A stretch of 22,424 bases of DNA from a virus: positions 1 to 22,424 of the IMG/VR virus record IMGVR_UViG_3300034418_007960. One strand, 5' to 3'. The translations under genes and the position numbers were made by a program. Shown one piece after another: positions 7,340 to 14,016 of this stretch (within the stretch, counting starts at the first letter, position 1; each line of letters opens with the position of its first letter). The notes under the pieces are model-generated. The model did not search any database, was not told the origin of the DNA, and worked only from the letters and a program-made list of their open reading frames with translations.

Positions 7340-8177
7340 ATTCACCAAACCCCTTTAAATCTGAAGGTAGTTTGAATGTAAATGATTCCACCTTTTTAAT
7401 GACATCACCTAAAATTAGGTTTATCATCTCTGTATATGTTTTTAAAGACAACGGTTTAGGATATGGTACTTCAAATTCCATTAGTTTATTCTCCCTATCA
7501 CCTTTTCTTCTGTCACTTATCTCACCTATAGTATATTTTACGACAACTCTAAATTTTTCGTTATCAATTTTTTCTCTATAGTCTTCATCCTTAATATAAC
7601 CATCAACAATATTACCTTCCTTATCTAATGTTTGAAAATACACATCTATGATTAATTGTCTCTTATCTCTATCGTCACCATACACATAACTACCATTATT
7701 ATCTCTACTACTAAAAGGTAAATATAGTGAAAAACCATGATACGAATCCCAAAATGCGATATTTCTTTTATCTTCTATACCAGTATCTCTATCAAAATTA
7801 ATTTTTATTTCACCATATGAACCATTAGATAAATTATCTTTAAATAAACTAGTTAATTTTCTACTATGTTCATTGAATAATTCTGCGGAAGGTATCCTCT
7901 TCCTAAGAGAACTCATTTCACTAAAAAGTTTATTATAATTCCAAAAATAGGTTTTTGTTAATTCATATGCCATATCATATGGAATTTCTAAACTCTCTAT
8001 TAACCATGCTGCCACATCCCATTGATTGAATGGTTTCTTACCTTCCTCATCATCTTTCATTGGGTCACCATAATGATTATACATCATCTTAAATATTCTT
8101 TTTTCAGTTGCATCAAATTCATTTGTGACATCTATTAATAAAGACTCTAATAATACGTGTTTCTTTTTGATTCTCAT
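7314..8177 (-). CDS. Unknown protein with N-terminal prohead-protease-type tag
   Basis: I place the start at 8177 (MRIKKKHVLLESLLID, 287 aa). An upstream in-frame ATG at 8216 would put the predicted promoter (8197-8204) inside the coding region and the start beside the terminator stem. The first 11 residues form a basic helix ending in LLE followed by S12, matching the [ILV]-x-E/S sites of the capsid and core-like proteins. The rest is soluble and mixed: a helical first half (ATEKRIFKMMYNHYGD), a central beta-rich part (GFSLYLPFSSRDNN) and a polar C-terminus. I recognise no family. Following the capsid gene with its own late-type box, it is a candidate internal head protein. Its 3' end overlaps the convergent + strand gene. 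Confidence 0.6.
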   Translation of the reverse strand: MRIKKKHVLLESLLIDVTNEFDATEKRIFKMMYNHYGDPMKDDEEGKKPFNQWDVAAWLIESLEIPYDMAYELTKTYFWNYNKLFSEMSSLRKRIPSAELFNEHSRKLTSLFKDNLSNGSYGEIKINFDRDTGIEDKRNIAFWDSYHGFSLYLPFSSRDNNGSYVYGDDRDKRQLIIDVYFQTLDKEGNIVDGYIKDEDYREKIDNEKFRVVVKYTIGEISDRRKGDRENKLMEFEVPYPKPLSLKTYTEMINLILGDVIKKVESFTFKLPSDLKGFGESSGDSQLD

Positions 8178-8196
8178 ATTCGTTGCTAATATAATA

Positions 8197-8204
8197 ATAA
8201 ATAT
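8197..8204 (-). promoter_or_regulatory. Putative late promoter box (ATATTTAT)
   Basis: The sense sequence is TATAACATATTTATTATTAT, 19 bases before the ATG at 8177 and just after the capsid-gene terminator. Sixteen bases (TATAACATATTTATTA) are identical to the box upstream of the scaffold gene. Confidence 0.6.
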
Positions 8205-8216
8205 GTTATAAAACAA

Positions 8217-8245
8217 AAAAAGGGTAGAAAAAATCTACCCTTTTT
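8217..8245 (-). terminator. Rho-independent terminator after the capsid gene
   Basis: A perfect 12-bp stem (core GGGTAGA/TCTACCC with A/T extensions) closes a 5-base loop, flanked by A-run and T-run. It can work in both directions. On the - strand it lies 21-49 bases past the capsid stop codon and ends in a T tract. Confidence 0.9.
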
Positions 8246-8265
8246 ATATCCAATCTTTAAATTGA

Positions 8266-10020
8266 TTATCTCAATTCGTTTATATCGAATGTTTGAACTC
8301 CGTCAACTGTAACCACACCATAGAAACGGTTGTTAACCATTTTCTTAGCGTATCTAGTCATGATACCCTTCGTTGGTGCGAAGTTGAATGGGTTTTGTAA
8401 CGTAGGAGTCAATTGTAGAGGTACGTAAGGTGCGTAAATGTACCCAGTATCCAACAATGATTTTCCTTTGTGTCCAATGATGATTGAGTTAGCTGGTGCA
8501 TATGGATCACGATATACAGTATAACGTCCACCTAATGAACCAATTTTCTCAATACCCATATTGTATTGATCTTGCTCTGGAGATGCGTTAGATACGTGGA
8601 AGTATTCTAAATCATCAAAGATAGCAGAAACTTCAGACGAAACAACGATGAAGTTAGCACCACCTCTTAGAGTAGATTTATGGATTTGTGCAGAGATTTG
8701 ATTGATTTTAGTAATCAACGTCTGATTCCACTCTTTTTGAGTGTATGCGTTGAATCCACCACCGTTATTTGCTCTCTTCCATCCGTTGTAATCCCATCTC
8801 AATTGCCAAGCTGAACCAACTCTCAAGTCTCTTAGGATCTCTCTATCGATTTCCGCCGCAACTTGCTCAGACAATAATGCCGTAAGTTCTGCTTCTGCAT
8901 CAATGTTATGGAATGCACTAACGTCTTGTGCCAATTCTGGTGACCAAGTAGCTCTTAGTTTTCTTTCTGTTACAGAAACCACAACCTCATCTAGTTCGAA
9001 AGAAACTTCTCCCATTTCAGTTGCGAATTCTAAAGATTCGTATCTTTCCCAAGCTACAGTCAATCCTGTAAATGTAGATGCTGAAGATGCTCCAACATAT
9101 CCATCAAAGTTAGCTGAAGAACAATTGATACAAGCTGGGTGTGTAAGATCCAATTCGATTAGTAAACATCCATCAGGGGTACAGATATCACCATAATCAA
9201 CGATACCTCTTCCGTATTTCTGTGTTACAACTCTAAAAGGAACTGTTCCACCCGCTGCGATAATTTCATTACCGTCACCATCTACAATTGCTGGTGTAGA
9301 AACTACTGATAAAGAAGCTAAGAAAGTTTCAGTATCCATTTCATTTCCATCTGGTCCAGTTAATCTACCTGCGTTATCAGAACTAAATCCTGTAACACAC
9401 ATTTTTACACTTCTGAATGAACCATCAGCGGCTAAAGGTTGTGCAGTTAATGCAGTATTAACTTTTTCTCCGTTAGCGTTAAGAGTAACACCATAGAAAC
9501 CTGCTCCTGCAAATACGATTTTCTTACCTTTAGATGCGTCATATAGTCCATCATTATAGAATAAGTCATATAGTGACTTCTCTAAGAATGGAGTGATAAC
9601 TGTATCTTCGTTACATCCAGAAATTACACATTCTGGTAGTGATCCGTTAGCCGCACCATCTTTACCGTTCAAAGGAACTTGTGTAGATGATGTTTTAGGT
9701 ACAAAGTAGAATAATTTTCCGATTGGCATGTTCATCGCTTGTACCGATACGATGTCATTAGCCAATAATTTTGAGAATACTCTTCGTACAATTGGGAATA
9801 CCACTGTCTCGAATGAACCTGACGAACCTGCATCAGTAGATTCGTTAAGTAATGAAGACGCTTGGTTTTCGTACAATTGTGCGATGTTCTCTTTTACGTG
9901 ACCTTTTAACCCTTCAAGGAAACCTAATTGGTTCCACTTAGAAATAGTTTTAGATCTGATTTGCTTTAGGTGCTCTAGTCCGATGTTTCCGACTTCACCT
10001 GAATTTAACAAATGTCCCAT
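8266..10020 (-). CDS. 23: Major capsid protein, gp23-like
   Basis: The 584-aa protein aligns by eye with T4 gp23 (521 aa). Shared segments include VRRVFSKLLANDIVSVQAMN (79-98; T4 has MVRRAIPNLIAFDICGVQPM), KLRATWSPELAQDVSAFHNI (354-373) and DAEAELTALLSEQVAAEIDR. The N-terminal 60 residues are a likely propeptide ending in LLNE60, followed by S61, comparable to the T4 cleavage after E65. A large insertion domain covers about 110-330 and contains all seven cysteines (131, 136, 208, 280, 285, 297, 300). Codon use is less AT-biased than in the neighbours, as expected for the most abundant protein. It follows the scaffold gene by 38 bases with no promoter box between, so it is co-transcribed with it. 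Confidence 0.95.
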   Translation of the reverse strand: MGHLLNSGEVGNIGLEHLKQIRSKTISKWNQLGFLEGLKGHVKENIAQLYENQASSLLNESTDAGSSGSFETVVFPIVRRVFSKLLANDIVSVQAMNMPIGKLFYFVPKTSSTQVPLNGKDGAANGSLPECVISGCNEDTVITPFLEKSLYDLFYNDGLYDASKGKKIVFAGAGFYGVTLNANGEKVNTALTAQPLAADGSFRSVKMCVTGFSSDNAGRLTGPDGNEMDTETFLASLSVVSTPAIVDGDGNEIIAAGGTVPFRVVTQKYGRGIVDYGDICTPDGCLLIELDLTHPACINCSSANFDGYVGASSASTFTGLTVAWERYESLEFATEMGEVSFELDEVVVSVTERKLRATWSPELAQDVSAFHNIDAEAELTALLSEQVAAEIDREILRDLRVGSAWQLRWDYNGWKRANNGGGFNAYTQKEWNQTLITKINQISAQIHKSTLRGGANFIVVSSEVSAIFDDLEYFHVSNASPEQDQYNMGIEKIGSLGGRYTVYRDPYAPANSIIIGHKGKSLLDTGYIYAPYVPLQLTPTLQNPFNFAPTKGIMTRYAKKMVNNRFYGVVTVDGVQTFDINELR

Positions 10021-10058
10021 TTTTTTGTTATTTTTTAATTTTTGTTATTTTATTATTA

Positions 10059-11417
10059 TTATGAGATTCTTCTCATTAAATCTTTAATCGCAGTTATCTG
10101 TGGATCTACATAAGCAGTAGACTCATTTAGATTTTGCGACTTTGAAGACTCAATAGTCTTATTAACTTTCTTTTGTACAGACTCGTTAATTGGTTTCTTA
10201 TTATCCAACTCAGTCTTAATTGTTTTGTATATGTTCTTAGACTCTTTAATCGACTCAGCATTGTCAAACCTTTTAAGGATATCCATTTTTTCTTTTTTCG
10301 TTGTCGAATGCTCAGTGAAGATTCTATTCACATACGCTAAGTTAGTGTTGAACAAAGCCACCTCATTAAGTTTGTCTTTGAATACATTAAGTGCTTTCTT
10401 ATACTCTTCGTTTTTAGACTTCAACTCTTTGTATTCTTTCATTATCTTAGTTTCAGAAACTGTAGATGATTTTGGTTTTCTATTCACTAAAGGTTTACGA
10501 AGTTTTCTAGATTCGTCTCTTCTACCCACTTTCGCCCCACTGTATCTTTGTTTACCAGCGAACTTTCTGTGTCTTTGTAGTTTGTCTTCCTCTAAAGGTT
10601 CTTCATCACCTTCTTCCATGTGGTAACCTTCTTCATAGTGACCTTCTTTCATGTCATCCATTTCTTTAAACATTTCCATCATGTCAGAATTTTCGTCTAA
10701 TTCTATCTCGTACATTACTTCATCCATATTTTCAGGATCTTCTTCTTCGTACATAGAACCAGAACCACATTCAGAACAATACTCACCTTCGTCCATAGAA
10801 TCCCACATTTCATCCATAGATTCCTTAATGTAATACTCTGCTCCCGTTTCATTGTCTTTTAGATGGATACCATCTGCATCTTTTACAACTTCCACTTCAT
10901 CATCGTCAGAGAGTTTTTTGAAAACTTTAACAACTTCGTCATCAGACGCACCTGTTAAGTCCATTACTTCTTCTCCTCCCATATCCATAGAAGGTAATTC
11001 TAAATCTAATTCCATTTCCTCTCCTTCTTCACCTTCACCAGCGTCTAAGTCTAGATCAGTGTCTAAGTCAAGTTCAACATCATCAGACTTTTTATCAGAT
11101 ACTTCTGCATCTAAATCTAAATCGATGTCTTCCACCTCATCAGATTCTTCATCTTCAAGATCTAAATCAACGTCTTCTTCTTCTTCATCATCGGACCCTT
11201 CAACTTCTGCATCGTCCACTAAATCCATCTCTTCTTGTTCAGAGACTTCTTTTTCTTCTTCTTCATCTTCCTCTTTCAAAGATGACTCAACGATACTTTC
11301 AAATTCCTTGGACATATGTGCCGCAAGCATTTCTTTCGTATTGGCTTTTAAGGCATCCTCTAAAGACTTTGCTTCTAGTAAAGCCTCTTCGATGATTGAT
11401 TTCTTTTTTTCAGCCAT
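10059..11417 (-). CDS. 22: Prohead core scaffold protein, gp22-like, with long acidic region
   Basis: This 452-aa protein sits directly upstream of the capsid gene and downstream of the protease gene, exactly the T4 21-22-23 order. The start MAEKKKSIIEEALLEAKS is followed by an extremely acidic Asp/Glu/Leu region (about 49-145, repeats of the type DLDLD), a second acidic region (200-275) and a basic, helical C-terminal third (280-452). T4 gp22 is only 269 aa; the excess is mainly the acidic region. Sites [ILV]-x-E/S occur at E44, E199, E392, E412 and E432, consistent with T4 gp22, which is degraded by the prohead protease during maturation. CSEC at 214-217 is an unusual CxxC in a scaffold. 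The leader carries a stem-loop. Confidence 0.85.
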   Translation of the reverse strand: MAEKKKSIIEEALLEAKSLEDALKANTKEMLAAHMSKEFESIVESSLKEEDEEEEKEVSEQEEMDLVDDAEVEGSDDEEEEDVDLDLEDEESDEVEDIDLDLDAEVSDKKSDDVELDLDTDLDLDAGEGEEGEEMELDLELPSMDMGGEEVMDLTGASDDEVVKVFKKLSDDDEVEVVKDADGIHLKDNETGAEYYIKESMDEMWDSMDEGEYCSECGSGSMYEEEDPENMDEVMYEIELDENSDMMEMFKEMDDMKEGHYEEGYHMEEGDEEPLEEDKLQRHRKFAGKQRYSGAKVGRRDESRKLRKPLVNRKPKSSTVSETKIMKEYKELKSKNEEYKKALNVFKDKLNEVALFNTNLAYVNRIFTEHSTTKKEKMDILKRFDNAESIKESKNIYKTIKTELDNKKPINESVQKKVNKTIESSKSQNLNESTAYVDPQITAIKDLMRRIS

Positions 11418-11457
11418 TTTACTTTTTGTTTTTTTAATTGTTATTAATTATTATTTG

Positions 11458-11473
11458 TGCACTATATAGCGCA
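11458..11473 (-). promoter_or_regulatory. 5' leader stem-loop of the scaffold-capsid mRNA
   Basis: The - strand RNA UGCGCUAUAUAGUGCA folds into a 6-bp stem with an AUAU loop. The only imperfection at DNA level becomes a G-U pair in the - strand RNA and an A-C mismatch in the opposite strand. It starts 7 bases downstream of the predicted promoter box, so at or near the transcript 5' end, and ends 40 bases before the ATG. Confidence 0.55.
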
Positions 11474-11480
11474 TTTCTTA

Positions 11481-11488
11481 ATAAATAT
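11481..11488 (-). promoter_or_regulatory. Putative late promoter box for scaffold and capsid genes
   Basis: The sense sequence is TATAACATATTTATTAAG, 63 bases before the scaffold ATG at 11417. This is the longest leader of the set because it accommodates the stem-loop. A perfect 10-bp palindrome TTTTCGAAAA (11495-11504) lies just upstream. Confidence 0.6.
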
Positions 11489-11519
11489 GTTATATTTTCG
11501 AAAAGTGTTAATTATTTTA

Positions 11520-12209
11520 CTAATCGAGTAAAAAATTATTTAAATTATCTTTAAGGATAGAATCTTCTTTTTTAGTATTAGACTCTGACATCTGTTGTTC
11601 TCTAGATGGTTCCTCACTATAAATCCAAGATCCCGGTGTAGATGGTGAGGTAACAATATCCCAACAAATTAACTCAAAGTCATCTTGTACCATATTCTTA
11701 CCACCTTCTTTTTCCAAAGAACCTACACCTCTTGATGATACACCAATCTTTAAACCTTTTCTTAAATAATTCGCTACTCTGTCACCTTCACAAGATATGA
11801 TTCCTTGATTTACGAATCCTGGTGACATAATGATTTCTAACTTACCCATAAGTACATTACCTTCCCACCAAAGGTCTACCACATTATGAGAAATTCTACT
11901 TACTGCGACAATAGATGATTCTGGGTGATCCGCCTCACCTAACGCTCTTTTTTCTTTAATAAGTTTAAGGTAGTTTTCCGCCTCTCTTCTAAGTATCGCT
12001 TCAGGGTATACTCTTTCATTTCTATTTTCAACCCCATATTTTTGCATAACCGCATAAACTATCAAAGGTTCCTCTATAATAGGTTCCCCTTTTGATAGTT
12101 TAGTCATTTCACTAATAAAATGTCGATTATCTTTTGGAGAAATGTATCCTGCGTCATATTCGATAAGAATACCTTTCTTCTTTATCTCATTCTTTTTTAA
12201 TATTTCCAT
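11520..12209 (-). CDS. 21: Prohead maturation protease, gp21-like
   Basis: The 229-aa protein matches T4 gp21 (212 aa) at its key motifs: ENRNERVYPEAIL (61-73; T4 VNRNKRLYPKRIL), ALGEADHPES (89-98, with H95 as the likely catalytic His) and IGVSSRGVGSL (155-165; T4 PGVSSRGLGSL, with the nucleophilic Ser at 158 or 159). D184 in CWDIVTSPS is a candidate further active-site residue. The enzyme acts inside the prohead, cutting capsid, scaffold and core proteins after hydrophobic-x-Glu. The N-terminus (MEILKKNEIKKKG) is basic and the C-terminus ends NNFLLD. It has its own ATATTTAT box. The scaffold promoter lies immediately after its stop. Confidence 0.93.
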   Translation of the reverse strand: MEILKKNEIKKKGILIEYDAGYISPKDNRHFISEMTKLSKGEPIIEEPLIVYAVMQKYGVENRNERVYPEAILRREAENYLKLIKEKRALGEADHPESSIVAVSRISHNVVDLWWEGNVLMGKLEIIMSPGFVNQGIISCEGDRVANYLRKGLKIGVSSRGVGSLEKEGGKNMVQDDFELICWDIVTSPSTPGSWIYSEEPSREQQMSESNTKKEDSILKDNLNNFLLD

Positions 12210-12229
12210 AATAATGATATACTTTAATT

Positions 12230-12237
12230 ATAAATAT
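12230..12237 (-). promoter_or_regulatory. Putative late promoter box for the protease gene
   Basis: The sense sequence is GATATATTTATAATTAAAG, 20 bases before the ATG at 12209 and 18 bases past the stop of the upstream 145-aa gene. Confidence 0.55.
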
Positions 12238-12255
12238 ATCACTATGTTAAAAAAA

Positions 12256-12693
12256 TTACTTTTTTCTCTTATGGAAAGTAAAAACAGAATTGTTTTCCAA
12301 ACAATTATTCACGACATCATAAATAATACTTTTAGTACTATCTATAATTTTTGGTTTGTTTAATGGATATTGTTTTTTTTGATAGAGTGTTATTTCACAG
12401 GACATAAAACTTCTTTTTTCTACTGATAGTCCTGAAGTTCTCATATCTAAATCTACAATGTATTTGTTATTGTAGTATAAATCTTGATCAAGATTGTTGT
12501 TTAATTTTTGTTTTATTTTTTTTCTTAAATTACTTAAAAAATATTCGTAATTTAAAGTATCGTCTAATTCTTCTAATTCTCCCCACGCACATAGATTAAT
12601 ATATAGACTTTTTGATTCTTTGTTGTTAACTGTACCAATCTTAGTTTTATAGTTGTCTAATAAATCTAATTTGATTTCTTTTCCTAATTTCAT
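12256..12693 (-). CDS. Unknown 145-aa protein under a sigma-70-type promoter
   Basis: The protein starts MKLGKEIKLDLLDNYKTK and is rich in Lys, Asn and Leu. It shows an apparent beta-strand/helix mix with a beta-rich centre (YIVDLDMRTSGLSVEKRSFM) and a basic C-terminus (FHKRKK). I recognise no family. It interrupts the head-gene order between the core-like genes and the protease. It is separated from the upstream gene by a terminator and preceded by TTGACA-17-TATTAT rather than the ATATTTAT box used by the surrounding units. That suggests host-polymerase (early or constitutive) expression, unlike the surrounding late genes. No N-terminal protease-type tag is present, so it is probably not packaged. 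It may be an inserted accessory gene. Confidence 0.55.
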   Translation of the reverse strand: MKLGKEIKLDLLDNYKTKIGTVNNKESKSLYINLCAWGELEELDDTLNYEYFLSNLRKKIKQKLNNNLDQDLYYNNKYIVDLDMRTSGLSVEKRSFMSCEITLYQKKQYPLNKPKIIDSTKSIIYDVVNNCLENNSVFTFHKRKK

Positions 12694-12736
12694 TTCTCAT
12701 TTCTTTCATAATTTGTTATTTTAAAGTTTGTACATA

Positions 12737-12765
12737 ATAATACAAAAATATTCGTGAAATGTCAA
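12737..12765 (-). promoter_or_regulatory. Sigma-70-type promoter, TTGACA-17-TATTAT
   Basis: On the - strand the -35 element TTGACA (12765-12760) is separated by 17 bases from TATTAT (12742-12737), one mismatch from TATAAT. It lies about 44 bases before the ATG at 12693 and just after the terminator of the upstream unit. The overlapping TATTTTTG (12750-12743) also fits the Bacteroidota -7 element TAnnTTTG, but no TTG sits at the usual distance for that class. Confidence 0.5.
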
Positions 12766-12784
12766 ATTTGGACATAATAAAAAA

Positions 12785-12813
12785 ACCCACTATAGTAGCG
12801 AACTTTAGTGGGT
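12785..12813 (-). terminator. Rho-independent terminator
   Basis: An 8-bp stem (ACCCACTA/TAGTGGGT) encloses a 13-base loop that itself contains AG-TTCG-CT in the - strand RNA. Seven T residues follow in the - direction (12785-12779). It ends the unit of the 109-aa gene. Confidence 0.85.
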
Positions 12814-12858
12814 AATACATTGTCCGTAGACAATAACGGTCCTAATCCGTTTTCTTTA
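12814..12858 (-). ncRNA. Two extra stem-loops in the 3' UTR before the terminator
   Basis: In the - strand RNA, AACGG/CCGTT (12851-12847 with 12839-12835, 7-base loop) is directly abutted by ATTGTC-TACG-GACAAT (12834-12819), a 6-bp stem closed by a C(UACG)G loop of the very stable UNCG class. Together with the terminator this makes three consecutive hairpins between the stop codon at 12859 and the T run. It could be an mRNA 3' stabiliser, a processed small RNA or a remnant of a structured element. No known RNA family is recognised. Confidence 0.4.
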
Positions 12859-13188
12859 TTATAATTTCCAACCCTTCTTTTTGATTAACGCCTCAATCTC
12901 TGCCAATCTATTTTTATCAACATCCTGATCTAACATTATATCTGAACCTTTAAAACCATTTTTAGTTAACCATTCCTTATATTCAATTTCATAGTCATTA
13001 AAAAATTCTGTTTTCATCCCAGGGTCTGAATATTCTTTACCCGCATTACCGCCTTCAATAAATTTAGAAATTAATACATTTTCTAAACTCTTAGCATCTG
13101 TGGATTGTTCACTAATAACTCTTTTTACAATTCTACGTAAATCTGTTTCCGTCAGATTAATTACTTTACCGTCTTTTCTAATTTTCAT
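12859..13188 (-). CDS. Small tagged protein, 109 aa (candidate internal head protein)
   Basis: The N-terminus runs MKIRKDGKVINLTETDLRRI and continues to VISEQ. It contains two protease-like sites, LTE14/T15 and ISE27/Q28. The LTE(S/T)-x-hydrophobic-basic pattern is shared with the 284-aa protein at 17826. After the tag the remainder is a compact acidic/basic helical domain ending KKKGWKL. I recognise no family. It follows the core-like gene by 21 bases (an ATT repeat) with no promoter box, so it is in the same late unit, between portal and protease where T4 encodes small prohead core proteins (gp67/gp68). It could therefore be a core component or packaged cargo. Confidence 0.6.
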   Translation of the reverse strand: MKIRKDGKVINLTETDLRRIVKRVISEQSTDAKSLENVLISKFIEGGNAGKEYSDPGMKTEFFNDYEIEYKEWLTKNGFKGSDIMLDQDVDKNRLAEIEALIKKKGWKL

Positions 13189-13209
13189 CTTATTATTATT
13201 ATTATTATT

Positions 13210-13974
13210 TTAAATAGATTCTTTTAAATCATAAAATTTAGAAATGTCAGTACTGAAAGTATCTAAATTGAATCCTGAGTTTAATAACTTATCTTTAACT
13301 TTAAGAAGTTTATCTTTAAGTTCTAAATCAGATGATTCATTTAATTTTGAATCAATTCCATCAATACATTCTCTTTTTAATTTATTATAGATGTTTTCTT
13401 TATCTTCATTCGTACCATTAAGTACTGTTTTGATAATTTCTTTTTCAGATTCTGTAATGTTAGAATATTTAGAATTAAATTTGTTTACTGCCAATTTTGT
13501 TAATACACTAGGTGGTAAATCTATACTCTCTGTAACAACTTCTTCTACCTCTTCTTTTTCTAACATAGGTTTAACAATATAGTTAATTGATTCATTAATC
13601 TTTTTAATGTTAGAAGGTGTTTTTTCAGTATTAACTAAATAAGATACCTTATTATAAAATTCTTGATTTTCTTTTACTATTTTATTACCTTTAAGTAATT
13701 TAAGGAAAAACTTATTACCTTTTGTGATATGACCTTCATTTAAACCTTTAAGAAGTTCAATATTCTCCCTAACAAATTCTTTCGCTTCAACAACGTCATC
13801 AAATTTACTATTCTGTAAATTACTATAAATTAGGTATTGATTCTTTAGTGTTTTATTCTCTTTGATTGTTTTTAAAAATTTAGAAAATAACTTTTTTCCC
13901 TTTTCGTCTTTTTTAATTACAGACTCTACCACTAAATTTTTAAAGGTATCTTTAATATTACCAAAATTCTCCAT
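13210..13974 (-). CDS. Prohead core-like protein with six predicted protease sites
   Basis: The 254-aa, Lys/Glu/Asn-rich, almost entirely helical protein lies directly after the portal gene. T4 encodes its core proteins gp67 and gp68 at this position, but I see no clear sequence identity to them. Sites [ILV]-x-E followed by S occur at E17 (LVVES), E128 (INES), E149 (VVTES), E175 (ITES), E213 (LNES) and E252 (LKES). By rough composition fewer than one would be expected by chance. That pattern fits a protein chopped up by the gp21-like protease when the core is cleared before DNA entry. The N-terminal MENFGNIKDTFKNLVVES resembles the tag seen on other proteins here. The gene has its own ATATTTAT box. 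Confidence 0.62.
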   Translation of the reverse strand: MENFGNIKDTFKNLVVESVIKKDEKGKKLFSKFLKTIKENKTLKNQYLIYSNLQNSKFDDVVEAKEFVRENIELLKGLNEGHITKGNKFFLKLLKGNKIVKENQEFYNKVSYLVNTEKTPSNIKKINESINYIVKPMLEKEEVEEVVTESIDLPPSVLTKLAVNKFNSKYSNITESEKEIIKTVLNGTNEDKENIYNKLKRECIDGIDSKLNESSDLELKDKLLKVKDKLLNSGFNLDTFSTDISKFYDLKESI

Positions 13975-13988
13975 GTTCTTTTTTATAA

Positions 13989-13996
13989 ATAAATAT
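13989..13996 (-). promoter_or_regulatory. Putative late promoter box (ATATTTAT)
   Basis: The sense sequence is CAGAATATTTATTTATAAAA, 14 bases before the ATG at 13974 and just past the portal stop codon. Confidence 0.55.
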
Positions 13997-14016
13997 TCTG
14001 AATTTATAAAAAAGTT

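Noticed and set aside
8178-8216. Upstream ATG at 8216 for the last - strand gene (13 more residues)
   Set aside because: It would place the promoter box inside the gene and the start next to the terminator stem; the ATG at 8177 restores a tag-like N-terminus.
10852-11469. Long serine-rich reading frame on the + strand
   Set aside because: It is the reverse shadow of the Asp/Glu-rich scaffold gene; GAA/GAT codons read backwards give Ser/Phe runs.
12835-12855. Hairpin plus T run read as a + strand terminator
   Set aside because: No + strand gene leads into it; the - strand reading as part of the three-hairpin element is more sensible.
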